64,000 bases of DNA from Parasutterella muris (GCF_943193095.1 NZ_CALPCV010000006.1:1-64000), one strand, 5' to 3'. Positions 15,942 through 24,792 are shown, counted from the first letter of the stretch. The notes: generated by a model not told the origin, from the letters alone. Numbers and translations: made by a program.

Positions 15942-16274
15942 ATGAAATTATCACCCCTATTTATAGGCCTCGCCGCAGCTGCTCTGTTCTCATTCAGCTG
16001 CGCTGAGGCGGCAGGAGTCGCTGAAAAGCACGCAGCGAAGAATATGCCCTGCACGGTCTGCCACCAGGCTCCGACAGGCGGTCAGGATGTGGAATACACA
16101 AAATGCGTTCAGTGCCACAACCCGGATCAGCTGAAAACGGCAGGCGAAAAGATTAAGCCTAAGTTTGACGGTCTGAATCCGCATGCACCGCACTTCGAAG
16201 ATCTGAGCTGCATGGAGTGCCACAAAGGTCATGCGCCGCAGGAAAACTTCTGCGCCGGCTGCCACGGCAAGTAA
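15942..16274 (+). CDS. Periplasmic tetraheme cytochrome c, electron donor to reductase B
   Basis: 110 residues after choosing the ATG at 15942, which has TGGAGG at 15931-15936; the upstream ATG at 15930 has none. Signal peptide to about residue 24. Four CxxCH haem motifs are at Cys37, Cys55, Cys90 and Cys104, with extra histidines (His30, His81, His84, His97) as possible distal ligands. Size and haem spacing match the cytochrome domain that is fused to the flavin domain in Shewanella flavocytochrome c3 but encoded separately here. It probably takes electrons from a membrane quinol oxidase (NapC/CymA type) not present in the window. Confidence 0.9.
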   Translation: MKLSPLFIGLAAAALFSFSCAEAAGVAEKHAAKNMPCTVCHQAPTGGQDVEYTKCVQCHNPDQLKTAGEKIKPKFDGLNPHAPHFEDLSCMECHKGHAPQENFCAGCHGK

Positions 16275-16308
16275 TTCGGATTTAGTTTTTTGATAGTTCT
16301 CCTTGGGT

Positions 16309-16342
16309 CGGCCCGAAACACAAAGTTTCGGGCCGTTTTTTT
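16309..16342 (+). terminator. Rho-independent terminator of module 1
   Basis: CGGCCCGAAAC (16309-16319), loop ACAAA, GTTTCGGGCCG (16325-16335), then seven T. Perfect 11-base stem. Confidence 0.95.
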
Positions 16343-16353
16343 CGGAGAAAAAA

Positions 16354-17313
16354 CTACACAATAAAAGAATATTTTTCCTGCAGACGACGCTTCTGCTCAC
16401 CTTCGATTTCTCTTCGTCTGCGAACATAAAAATCGATAAACATCTGCACGCGGCGAAGTTTAAAGGCGGCAAGCGTTGCGCCGATATAGTTGTCCAAATT
16501 AGGAATGCGCCAGCCGTTAAGCACGGGAACCAGCTTGCCTTCCATAATCTCGTCAAAACAGTGATGCAGCGGCATATCAAGCACAATGCCGCAGCCTTCC
16601 ACCGCCGCGGTTTTTGCAAGCAGGATGTTGTTGAACCGAATCATGGATTTCCAGCGGAATGTCTGAACACGGCCGTTCTTCTCCATCACATCCGAGTGCG
16701 GTCGAACGCGGCCCGTGTAGATGACGCCCGAATGATTGACAAGTTCTTCGGGAGAAGTCGGAGAGCCCGCTTCTTTAAGATATTTGGGAGAGGCGCACGG
16801 CACAAAAAGCGATCTGGTGACCCAGTTCTCCACAAGATTGGCACTGTTGACCGGACCGTAATAAAGCATGAGATCGGTCTGACCGCCCATGAACGCTTTA
16901 GGATCATCATCTCCGATCACGTCAAAGGAAACCTGCGGATGGCGCTTTTGGAATTCCGCAATCAAAGGCACAACCTGAGTCTGCAGAAATCCCGGCATCG
17001 CACCAAACCGAATGCCGCCTTTATCTGAGTCCGCGTTTTCTTTCTCGGCTTCCAGCGTCTTTCTGATGTCCGAAATCATCGGCTCAATCTTTGCGCGAAG
17101 CTCCAGAGCGGCCATTGTCGGTTCAAGCTTCCTGCCCTGCCGCTCTAAAAGCCGATGCCCGGTCTCTTCCTCGAGCGAAGAAATCAATCGCGAAAGACGG
17201 CTTCTCTGGATGGAATTCATATCTGCCACCCGTGTGATCGAACCTTCGTCCATAACCTTGAAAACCAGTTCCCAAAGACCGAGGTGCAGACTTTTCCATT
17301 GATTTGAAAGCAT
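16354..17313 (-). CDS. LysR-type transcriptional regulator
   Basis: 319 residues from the ATG at 17313, chosen because AAGGA precedes it; the frame extends to 17364 without a ribosome site. N-terminal winged helix: LWELVFKVMDEGSITRVADM and RSRLSRLISSLEEETGHRLL, a somewhat unusual HTH; then a LysR substrate-binding domain (IRFGAMPGFLQTQVVPLIAE). It lies between module 1 and the export operon and is divergent from the latter across ~215 bases, so it could control either. Its gene end faces the module 1 terminator. Confidence 0.88.
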   Translation of the reverse strand: MLSNQWKSLHLGLWELVFKVMDEGSITRVADMNSIQRSRLSRLISSLEEETGHRLLERQGRKLEPTMAALELRAKIEPMISDIRKTLEAEKENADSDKGGIRFGAMPGFLQTQVVPLIAEFQKRHPQVSFDVIGDDDPKAFMGGQTDLMLYYGPVNSANLVENWVTRSLFVPCASPKYLKEAGSPTSPEELVNHSGVIYTGRVRPHSDVMEKNGRVQTFRWKSMIRFNNILLAKTAAVEGCGIVLDMPLHHCFDEIMEGKLVPVLNGWRIPNLDNYIGATLAAFKLRRVQMFIDFYVRRRREIEGEQKRRLQEKYSFIV

Positions 17314-17528
17314 GAAGAGAATCCTTAATCCGCCGATGAGCCTTAATGTGTATTTGGACGGCAAACTAATTTAGCCTGCGAAGCGCCCGTATCGGACAAT
17401 TTTAAAACAATTGAATTTAGAATACAGATAGCCTATGGGGCGGAGGAAGCCTTGCTTTTCTCCTCCTTTAAGGTGAAACATAAATAACCGGGATGACCTT
17501 CATATCCTGACGACAGATACTCATACAA

Positions 17529-18896
17529 ATGTTTAAGACAAAGATCTGCACCTGTCTTCTGCTTGCACTCGCGGCGGCTGACTTCGCTTCGGCAGCAATG
17601 CCGCTCAGTTTCACAGTCGCAAGAGACTGGCTGTACGAACGCAGCGACAAAATCAAGTCGAGCGAAGCCAATGTTCAGAGTAAGCAGGAAACTCAGAAAT
17701 CGCTCGAAATGCTCGGCGGTCCGACAGTAACTGTTCAGGCCTTCCAAATCGCTGGGCAGAAGAAAATCGACATTAACACGCAAGTCCCTTCACCGATTCC
17801 GCTGCCCGGTCTGACATCATTCAATGTCGGCCTTCATGAAAAAATGTCGCTGAACGGTCCAAGAGCGTCTGCGACAGCGACTTGGCCGATTTACACGGGC
17901 GGTAAGATCTCCGCGGCACAGGAAGCAAGCAAATACGCGGTCGATGAAGCGATGGCTCAGAAACGAGCCGATGTTGAAGATTTAGATGCTCAGCTTGCGG
18001 GCTACTACTTCGGCACACAGCTTGCAGTTTCCATCGAGAAACTCCAAAAAGACATGCTGGCTCATCAGGATCAGGAACTTGCGAAAGCCAAAAAGTTTGA
18101 AAAACAGGGCATGATCAGCAAGATTGAGCGTATGTCCGTACAGGTTCAGAGAGACAATCGTCATCGCGAATACCTGAAAGCCAAAGACAACGCTAAAGTC
18201 GCCAAACTGCAGCTTGCGAGACTGCTCAGAGATGACGACTTCGGGGATCTCTCAACACCTCTGTTTGTCTTGAACGTTCCGCTTCAGCCGCTTAAATACT
18301 GGGTGGATACAGCTCTTGCGGCCAACCCTCAGATTGCCGTCATTCAGGCCAAAGCCGATCAGGCAAGCGAAGGCGTCAAAGCTCAGAAAGGCGCATGGCA
18401 CCCTCAGGTGTTCGCATTTGGCACTTATAACTTCATCAAACACTATCAGACGCTTGTCGAACCGAACTGGATCGCGGGTATCGGCGTCAATTTCACGCTT
18501 TGGGACGCTAAGGACAGACGAGCGAGCATCCGAAGCGCCGAGGCGACGGTTCGCCAGGCTGAAGCCGGCAAAGCCGAAGCCATCAATCAGGTAAGAACCG
18601 GTGTTGAAGTCGCATGGCTTAAAACTAAGAACGCGATTGAGCAGTACAAACTCAGCGCTTCAACCGTCAAACTTGCGAGCGAAAACCTTCGCCTGAAGTC
18701 CAAGAGTTTCGGCGAGGGACTTGCGACCGCGCTCGATGTCAACGAAGCGCGCAATCAGCTTCTGCAGGCAGAAGTCGGCCGACGTCTCGCCGCCTTTGAA
18801 TTTGTCTCCAATTACGCCATGCTGCACGCGATCGCGGGACAAATGAGTGAATTTATGAACGCCGTTAACAACCGTCAAGTCATTATCGAACAGTAA
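17529..18896 (+). CDS. TolC-family outer-membrane efflux protein
   Basis: 455 residues with a signal peptide (cleavage near Ala22) and two TolC-type helical repeats: WPIYTGGKISAAQEASKYAV in the first half and FTLWDAKDRRASIRSAEATV in the second, ending in LDVNEARNQLLQAEVGRRLA. Such trimers form the outer-membrane channel of tripartite pumps. First gene of a four-gene unit: HlyD-type adaptor 5 bases downstream, then two ABC-2 permeases. No lipobox is present. The ribosome binding site is weak. Confidence 0.9.
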   Translation: MFKTKICTCLLLALAAADFASAAMPLSFTVARDWLYERSDKIKSSEANVQSKQETQKSLEMLGGPTVTVQAFQIAGQKKIDINTQVPSPIPLPGLTSFNVGLHEKMSLNGPRASATATWPIYTGGKISAAQEASKYAVDEAMAQKRADVEDLDAQLAGYYFGTQLAVSIEKLQKDMLAHQDQELAKAKKFEKQGMISKIERMSVQVQRDNRHREYLKAKDNAKVAKLQLARLLRDDDFGDLSTPLFVLNVPLQPLKYWVDTALAANPQIAVIQAKADQASEGVKAQKGAWHPQVFAFGTYNFIKHYQTLVEPNWIAGIGVNFTLWDAKDRRASIRSAEATVRQAEAGKAEAINQVRTGVEVAWLKTKNAIEQYKLSASTVKLASENLRLKSKSFGEGLATALDVNEARNQLLQAEVGRRLAAFEFVSNYAMLHAIAGQMSEFMNAVNNRQVIIEQ

Positions 18897-18901
18897 TCGT
18901 T

Positions 18902-19972
18902 ATGTCAGAGTCCACGAACAAACCCTCTCCCGCTCAGAATCAAGCGGCGGCGCAGACAGATCAAAATGCTGATCTCAAAGTATCCAATAAGTCAAAGATC
19001 GGCATTCTCCTTCTGCTCATTTTGCTTTCCGCACTGATAATTTTCCTGGTGTACGGCGTCTATCGTGCGGCCTTTCCGCCTCTTCCGCCACTACAAGGAC
19101 AAATGGAATCAAGAACGGTCACCGTCGCATCAAAAGTTCCCGGACGCGTTGCGAAAGTTCTCGTGAAGGAAGGAGACACTGTGGCCGCGGGGCAGCCGGT
19201 CGCAGAAATGCATCTGCCTGAACTTGAAGCCAAACTTCAGCAGCTCGAAGCTCAGAAACGCGCCGCTCAGGCCAAACAGAGCCTTGTTGACGAAGGCGCC
19301 CGTCCTCAGGAAAAAGAAGCCGCTAAGGCTCAGTGGGAAAGAGCTCAGGCCGCGGCCGACTTAGCGTTTAAAACATACAACCGAATTTCCGCCCTTTACA
19401 AGGACGGTCTGGTGTCCAAACAGAAGTACGACGAAGTTCAAACCAACTGGAAAGCGGCAAGCCAGCAGGCCAATGCCGCCAAACAACAGTACGAAATCGC
19501 TCTGATCGGTGCAAGAGAACAGGAAAAGTCCGCTGTATCGGATCTGACCGCGGAAGCACAGGCCGGCGTCAAACAAGTTGAATCCCTCACCGCTGACAAA
19601 ACACTTTACGCGCCAATCGGTGCAGAAGTCGATAAGGTCATACTGATCGAAGGCGAAATCGCCGCAGCGGGTTTCCCGGTCGTGACCCTAGTTGATCTGA
19701 ACGATCAATGGGCAAGCTTCAACATTCGCGAAGAAAACATGCCCGACATCAAGATCGGCAAGGTCTTTAAAGCGTATGTCCCTGCGCTTGGCGACGAAAA
19801 AATCGACTACGAAATTTATTACATCAGTCCGCGGGCCAATTACGCCACATGGAGAAGCACACGCATGGACTCGGGCTACGACATGAAGACTTTTGAAGTC
19901 AGAGCCCGCCCTCTTAAAAAAGTCGAGGGACTGCGTCCCGGCATGAGTGTTCTTGTAGACGATTACAAGTAG
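18902..19972 (+). CDS. HlyD-family periplasmic adaptor (membrane fusion protein)
   Basis: 356 residues: cytoplasmic N-terminal ~30, a single membrane anchor (IGILLLLILLSALIIFLVYG, about 33-52), a biotinyl-lipoyl-like half motif (TVTVASKVPGRVAKVLVKEG), an Ala/Gln/Lys-rich coiled-coil hairpin (about 95-210) and a beta-barrel domain. It resembles the adaptors of YhiI/YbhG-type ABC exporters and would bridge the two permeases to the TolC protein encoded just upstream. Confidence 0.9.
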   Translation: MSESTNKPSPAQNQAAAQTDQNADLKVSNKSKIGILLLLILLSALIIFLVYGVYRAAFPPLPPLQGQMESRTVTVASKVPGRVAKVLVKEGDTVAAGQPVAEMHLPELEAKLQQLEAQKRAAQAKQSLVDEGARPQEKEAAKAQWERAQAAADLAFKTYNRISALYKDGLVSKQKYDEVQTNWKAASQQANAAKQQYEIALIGAREQEKSAVSDLTAEAQAGVKQVESLTADKTLYAPIGAEVDKVILIEGEIAAAGFPVVTLVDLNDQWASFNIREENMPDIKIGKVFKAYVPALGDEKIDYEIYYISPRANYATWRSTRMDSGYDMKTFEVRARPLKKVEGLRPGMSVLVDDYK

Positions 19973-19978
19973 ATCATC

Positions 19979-21193
19979 ATGATTTCTCCGATTAAATGGT
20001 TCGAACTTGTCGCCGCGGTAGCAGCCCGAGAGGTCAGACAGCTCATCAGCAGACCGCAGGAAATTATTTTTTGCGGTTTTATGCCGGTCATTTGGGTTCT
20101 GATTGTCTGGGGCCTCTTGTACAACGGCGTCATTACCGATGTACCCGTCGCTTATGTCGACCACGACAATACATCGATGAGCCGTGAAATCGGAAGAGCG
20201 CTGGATGCGGACAGAACCATGGGACTCGTCACGTACAACAGCCACGATGAAGCGCTTGCCGCACTGAAGCACGGCTCCGTTTACGGCATCATTGAAGTCC
20301 CTGAGGGCTACATGAAGGAGCAGTACAAAGGGACCGGCTCCTCGCTGTCAGTTTATCTGGATGAAAACCGCTATGCGGTCGCAGGCACAATCCAAACCTC
20401 CATAGCCACGATTATGAGTGCGATGACGCTGCAGAATATGGCCAAGGTGACGCTTCTTACGGGAAGCGGCGTAAGCGGCGCAGAGCGAATTGTTTCGGGT
20501 GTTCATTCGGACTTTTACGCGCTCGGCAATATGCAGTTCAGCTTCCTCGCCTTTTTAGGCAGCAACCTGATGCCCGGCGTGATTATGCTTGCTGCGGTTC
20601 TCTCCTTTGTAACGGCTATCGTTCGGGAAGTCTACCTTTACCGAATCAATGAGTGGATGGATACCGCGCAGCACTATGTGACCGCAGCGCTTTGCGGCAA
20701 ACTCCTGCCCCACTATTTCTTCTATTGTCTGGTCATTCTCGCCTACATCGGATTATTTGCCGGAGTAAGCGGATTTACCGCGCTGAAAGCCTCAAGTTTA
20801 TTTATTTGGTTTATCTGCGGTGCGGCCTGTCTGCTGGTTATGCTGACATGCGCCATTCTGATCTGCGGGATTGCTCCGACCTGGCGTTTTTCGCTGGTGG
20901 TGGCTTCCGGCTTTGCCGCACCCGCACTGCCTTTTACCGGCTTTTCGATGCCGCTTGACTCCATGAGCGACATTGCAAGGACGTTCTCTAAGTGTCTTCC
21001 GCTGACTTGGTTCATCGAAGGTCAGACGCAGCAATGGACTCTCGGTGCAGACATTTGGGATATGGGAACCACGTTCGGTGTTTTTCTTCTGATGATATTT
21101 ATTCCTCTGATTCTGGGTATTCCGGTCTTCAGATGGAAATACCGGATATTTGCAAAACAAGAATTAGAGGCGGAGGCCGATCATGTCAGCTAA
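19979..21193 (+). CDS. ABC-2 type permease, first subunit
   Basis: 404 residues of the ABC2_membrane_3 layout: one N-terminal membrane helix (FMPVIWVLIVWGLLY), a large extracytoplasmic domain (about 50-190) and five to six C-terminal helices. Belongs to the YhhJ/YbhR-like exporter permeases. Six bases after the adaptor gene; the start of the second permease lies inside its 3' end (11-base overlap). The two would form a heterodimer needing an ATP-binding subunit, which is not encoded here. Confidence 0.88.
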   Translation: MISPIKWFELVAAVAAREVRQLISRPQEIIFCGFMPVIWVLIVWGLLYNGVITDVPVAYVDHDNTSMSREIGRALDADRTMGLVTYNSHDEALAALKHGSVYGIIEVPEGYMKEQYKGTGSSLSVYLDENRYAVAGTIQTSIATIMSAMTLQNMAKVTLLTGSGVSGAERIVSGVHSDFYALGNMQFSFLAFLGSNLMPGVIMLAAVLSFVTAIVREVYLYRINEWMDTAQHYVTAALCGKLLPHYFFYCLVILAYIGLFAGVSGFTALKASSLFIWFICGAACLLVMLTCAILICGIAPTWRFSLVVASGFAAPALPFTGFSMPLDSMSDIARTFSKCLPLTWFIEGQTQQWTLGADIWDMGTTFGVFLLMIFIPLILGIPVFRWKYRIFAKQELEAEADHVS

Positions 21194-22460
21194 ACATCCA
21201 AGCCTCTTTGACAGTTTTCTCTTTACGCTCAGACAGTGCGTCAGTAATTTAGCCTGCGCGCCTTTCTTTTGTTTTGCGATCTTCTTCTATTCCTTCTATT
21301 ACTGCTGGCCTTACATGGAGCAGCTCCCCGATCACCTGAACATTGTGGCGGTCGATGAGGACATGACGCCTCTTTCCCGCAGGCTCATCCAAGAGCTAAA
21401 AGCCTCTCCCTCCGTTCATGTGGAGTTTCAGGCTGCCGATCAGAAGGAGGCAGAACGCATTATGCGCCAGGGCGGCGTCAGTGCGATTCTGATCATTCCT
21501 CCGAATTTTGAGCGTGACACAGTCCGCGACATTCCGACGGCACTTGTGCTCGTTTCCAACGGCGCGTTTATCGTCAAAGCCAGGGTGTCTATGAACGGTG
21601 CGGCAGGTCCCCTTCAGAAAGTTGTGACCGGCGCAATAGCCGGGCATCTGCTCGAGCACGGAATACCGCTTGATAAGCTTGCCCAAGTTAAAAATCGTGC
21701 ACCGGCGTTTGTTTTCCAACCGATGTTCAATACGGTTAACGGCTATTTGAACTTCACGGTACCGATTGTCTTTGTCATCATCATTCAGACCGTCTTTACC
21801 GCGGGCATCGGCATGCTGCTCAACGATTGGTTCTGGCGCCGAAAGTACCCTTACGCACTGGCGCTTGCGATGCGAAGCTTCCCGCATTTTATTGCGATGT
21901 ATCTGCCTTTCTTTATTCTGGCCTTTCTCTGGACCATGTATATCGAGGGTGCATCATTTGCCTTCCACGGCGTCAACGCGTTCAGAAAAGTGCCGGCAAC
22001 ACTTGCCGTCTCGGCGGTTTTTAGTTTTGCGATTACATCCATGGCGGTCATGATTGCGGCGCTGTGTAAACGCCTGCGCTATATCGTTCAGATTATTGTT
22101 CCGACTTCCATTCCCTGCGTATTTTTATCCGGCAATCTTTTCCCCTGGCAGAATTTCCCGGAACCGATTTTGTTATTCAGCAAGCTGTTGCCTTCAACGC
22201 CGGCCGCTGGCGCCATGCTTCGCGCTTCACAGGCAGGCGCGACGATCTCAGAAGTTGTATTCCCCTACCTCGCCCATCTGCTTTTGCTCGGTTTGATATT
22301 TTTCACAGCCGCAGTATTGATTCTCAGGCGTTATGCGAACGATGAGCAGGCACTGGCTCAGATTAAAGATCTGAGAGACGGAATACAGAATGAGAAACTT
22401 GAGAAAGAGCTCACACCCAAACAGCTTGGAAAAATTCTCGGCAATGTTCCTGACGCTTAA
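21183..22460 (+). CDS. ABC-2 type permease, second subunit
   Basis: 425 residues with the same layout as its upstream neighbour: N-terminal helix (PFFCFAIFFYSFYYCWPYM), extracytoplasmic domain with VDEDMTPLSRRLIQELKASP, then a C-terminal group of membrane helices and a charged cytoplasmic tail of about 45 residues (NEKLEKELTPKQLGKILGNV). The tail is longer than in the first permease. No Walker A or LSGGQ signature occurs anywhere in the operon. A small inverted repeat, CTGACG/CGTCAG at 22449-22467, brackets the stop codon but has no T-run. Confidence 0.87.
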   Translation: MSAKHPSLFDSFLFTLRQCVSNLACAPFFCFAIFFYSFYYCWPYMEQLPDHLNIVAVDEDMTPLSRRLIQELKASPSVHVEFQAADQKEAERIMRQGGVSAILIIPPNFERDTVRDIPTALVLVSNGAFIVKARVSMNGAAGPLQKVVTGAIAGHLLEHGIPLDKLAQVKNRAPAFVFQPMFNTVNGYLNFTVPIVFVIIIQTVFTAGIGMLLNDWFWRRKYPYALALAMRSFPHFIAMYLPFFILAFLWTMYIEGASFAFHGVNAFRKVPATLAVSAVFSFAITSMAVMIAALCKRLRYIVQIIVPTSIPCVFLSGNLFPWQNFPEPILLFSKLLPSTPAAGAMLRASQAGATISEVVFPYLAHLLLLGLIFFTAAVLILRRYANDEQALAQIKDLRDGIQNEKLEKELTPKQLGKILGNVPDA

Positions 22461-22582
22461 AACGTCAGCTAACCTCACAGGAACGCAGAATTCTTCCGGA
22501 GATTTCTGCTTCAGATGAGGATCATTGCGCTAAACGATTTCGTTATACTTTATTTGACGAATGAAATAAGGGAGGATTGATC

Positions 22583-22681
22583 ATGTTCATTGGTGATCCA
22601 AGAAGAGTTGATTATTGGACTTCTGCTCCACCGCTCCCGCCGTCCATTGAAGAGCTCAAAGAGTCCGGTGAGTGGGATTGA
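22583..22681 (+). CDS. Possible small protein, 32 residues
   Basis: ATG at 22583 is preceded by a strong GGGAGG (22570-22575), and a TATACT hexamer at 22544-22549 could serve as a -10 box. The product begins MFIGDPRRVDYWT and ends EELKESGEWD: acidic, proline-rich in the middle, no membrane helix, no family recognised. Only the signals in front of it argue for expression. It could also be the start of a gene broken by frameshift, since the +1 frame stays open to 22784. Confidence 0.35.
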   Translation: MFIGDPRRVDYWTSAPPLPPSIEELKESGEWD

Positions 22682-22803
22682 TCAAAAAAGACTGATGCTC
22701 ATGGGAAGACGGATTGCAATTAGAGACGCTGAAAAAAGAAAAGTAATCCTCATAAAGATTAGGAGCAGCGCAAACAGCAAATAATAAATTCCTTGCCTAA
22801 ACT

Positions 22804-22956
22804 CTAAATCTCTGCTCCCGTGACATGGTTACGCGCATAGAAGGTCATCAGATTTAAATAATCAGGCATGCCTTGAGCTTTTTTCGATAACGACAGCTTT
22901 CCTGACGCCTAAAGAGTCAGCGAACGCAAAAAGACCGGCCTTGGCAATCATTAAAA
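22804..22956 (-). pseudogene. Possible frameshifted coding remnant
   Basis: On the minus strand one frame reads MIAKAGLFAFADSLGVRKAV from 22956 and hits a stop after CATGCC. The frame shifted at a run of six A residues continues with AQGMPDYLNLMTFYARNH and a few more residues to a stop at 22804. Composition looks protein-like across the junction, but no family is recognised and the region overlaps a terminator-like hairpin. Weak. Confidence 0.2.
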
Positions 22957-22982
22957 ACGCCAAAGTCGGCCTTCTGTTTTTC
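22931..22982. terminator. Probable bidirectional terminator hairpin
   Basis: Imperfect arms at 22931-22945 and 22959-22973, T-run (TGTTTTTCT) on the plus side and GGTCTTTTTG on the minus side. It would serve the minus-strand small membrane protein at 23031 and plus-strand transcripts coming from 22583. Confidence 0.55.
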
Positions 22983-23030
22983 TGAAGACCTCTCGGTCAA
23001 ATCAGATATAAAACCCGGTGGCGTCAGGCA

Positions 23031-23210
23031 TTAGCCCATTTCAAGTCCTAATCCGAGGAGGCCGCAAACACCTACAGCCATCACGACGAAAAGAATGAAC
23101 AGCAGCACGAATGTGATAACCCGCATACGCTTTGTGACGACCTGGAAAATCAGCCATGCAAAGCAGCAAAGACATACAACTGCCCACAGGATTGTAAATA
23201 CGATGTTCAT
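23031..23210 (-). CDS. Small two-helix membrane protein, 59 residues
   Basis: Minus-strand ORF just under the common 60-residue cut-off. AGGAGG lies 8 bases before the ATG at 23210. The product starts MNIVFTILWAVVCLCCFAWL, has a short basic turn (VTKRMR) and a second helix VITFVLLFILFVVMAVGVCG, ending LGLGLEMG. Two membrane helices with a positively charged loop are predicted by eye. No family recognised. It stands alone between a bidirectional terminator and the rimO terminator. The strong ribosome site and clean hydrophobic pattern make a real gene likely. Confidence 0.75.
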   Translation of the reverse strand: MNIVFTILWAVVCLCCFAWLIFQVVTKRMRVITFVLLFILFVVMAVGVCGLLGLGLEMG

Positions 23211-23370
23211 AACACCTGCCTCCTAATTACCTATGGGGTCAGTTTAGTCATGCCGTTAAGAGCCGCATCAAAAAGATAATCAAATTAAGCACAGACAGAA
23301 ACCCCGACAACTTGAGGCAGGCAGGGAAATCCGCTAAAAACACAACGGTTCCCGATAATGCTCTTCCATA

Positions 23371-23406
23371 TAAAAAAGCCCCGCATCACAAGAGGTATGC
23401 GGAGCC
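23371..23406 (-). terminator. Rho-independent terminator after rimO
   Basis: Read on the minus strand: AGGCTCCGCATACC, short loop, GATGCGGGGCTTTTTTAT. It lies 27 bases past the rimO stop and closes the rluD-to-rimO unit. Confidence 0.85.
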
Positions 23407-23432
23407 TTTCATTCTCGTATTTAAGACTATTT

Positions 23433-24785
23433 CTACTGCTGCTTATCGCCCTCAGCAATCTCCGCAAACAGGTCATAGTCGGAAGAGTCAGTGACACGCA
23501 CATCGACGAAGTCGCCCGGCTTAACGTTCGGATTTCCTTCGATAAAGACCAAACCGTCAATATCCGGTGCATCTGCCGTCGAACGGGCTGTGGCAATGCC
23601 GTCTTCGTCTGCCGCTTCGTCTACCAGTACCCGAATCGTGCGGCCTACCTTCTCAGCTAAAAGTTCACGCGATATCTGCTCCTGAACTTCCATGAAGCGC
23701 GCCCTTCTCTCCTCTCTGACTTCCTTGGGCAGAGCCCCAGGCAAATCATTTGCCGCGGCGCCTTCAACCGGAGAATAAGCAAAGCAGCCGACTCGGTTTA
23801 ATCGAGCTTCTTTCAAGAAGTCCAAAAGATATTGGAATTCCTCTTCCGTCTCACCGGGGAAACCAGTAATAAAGGTCGAACGTATGGTGATATCCGGACA
23901 GATCGCCCTCCAGGCATTAATACGCTCCATGTTGTACTCACTTCCGGGACGCTTCATTGCCTTCAAAATCCTCGGATGCGCATGCTGGAACGGAACATCC
24001 AGATAGGGAAGAATCTTTCCTTCGGCCATCAGCGGAACAATCTCGTCAACCGAGGCGTAGGGATACATATAGTGCGGTCGAACCCATACGCCAAGTTTGC
24101 CTAATTCTTCAAACAGTACCTTGATGTTGGTTTTAACCGCACGGCCGCCAATGAAATCAAGCTTGTATTTCACATCCTGGCCGTAAGCAGCAGTATCCTG
24201 CGCGATCACCAAAAGCTCTTTAACGCCGCTTTTAACAAGATTCTGAGCCTCGCGAACAACAGAACCGATCTGACGAGACACTAAGGGGCCGCGAAGCGAC
24301 GGAATAATACAGAAGGTACAGTGATGATTACATCCTTCGGCGATTTTTAGATAGGCATAATGCTTCGGCGTAAGAAGAACTCCGCCCGCGGGAACTAAAT
24401 CGCCAAACGGTTCATGAGGACGCTCGAGGTTTTCATGCACCAGTCTAAGCACCTCATCGGTCTGCTCAGGACCTGTAACACCCAGAAGCTTCGGAAATTT
24501 ATTCGCAATAAAATTTCCCTCTTCCGTCTGCTTGCCGCCTAAACAGCCGGTCACGATCACCTTTCCGTTTTCACTGAGCGCTTCCGAAATCGCTTCAAGC
24601 GACTCCTGAACCGCCGCATCAATAAAACCGCAGGTGTTCACAACCACAAGATCGGAATCTTTGTACGTGGAACTAATCAGATAACCTTCTACTCGAAGTT
24701 CGGTGACAATTCTCTCGCTGTCAACCAAGGCTTTCGGACAACCCAAAGAAACAAACCCCACACGGGGCGGACGTTTAATGTTCAT
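23433..24785 (-). CDS. rimO: Ribosomal protein uS12 methylthiotransferase RimO
   Basis: 450 residues. N-terminal MTTase domain with cluster cysteines Cys16 (SLGCPKALVDSE), Cys52 and Cys81; radical-SAM motif C152NHHC156TFC159 followed by IIPSLRGP, the RimO-specific sequence; C-terminal TRAM domain. It attaches a methylthio group to Asp88 of ribosomal protein S12. It is 7 bases downstream of the rhodanese-like gene in the same unit; a sulfur link between the two is suggestive but unproven, since the rhodanese is exported. Confidence 0.96.
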   Translation of the reverse strand: MNIKRPPRVGFVSLGCPKALVDSERIVTELRVEGYLISSTYKDSDLVVVNTCGFIDAAVQESLEAISEALSENGKVIVTGCLGGKQTEEGNFIANKFPKLLGVTGPEQTDEVLRLVHENLERPHEPFGDLVPAGGVLLTPKHYAYLKIAEGCNHHCTFCIIPSLRGPLVSRQIGSVVREAQNLVKSGVKELLVIAQDTAAYGQDVKYKLDFIGGRAVKTNIKVLFEELGKLGVWVRPHYMYPYASVDEIVPLMAEGKILPYLDVPFQHAHPRILKAMKRPGSEYNMERINAWRAICPDITIRSTFITGFPGETEEEFQYLLDFLKEARLNRVGCFAYSPVEGAAANDLPGALPKEVREERRARFMEVQEQISRELLAEKVGRTIRVLVDEAADEDGIATARSTADAPDIDGLVFIEGNPNVKPGDFVDVRVTDSSDYDLFAEIAEGDKQQ

Positions 24786-24792
24786 TAATTTA

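Noticed and set aside
22449..22467. Hairpin CTGACG/CGTCAG at the end of the second permease gene, with a similar copy near 22901-22919
   Set aside because: The two copies match at 23 of 28 bases but have no T-runs and no other shared flanks; considered as a terminator or a duplication and left undecided.
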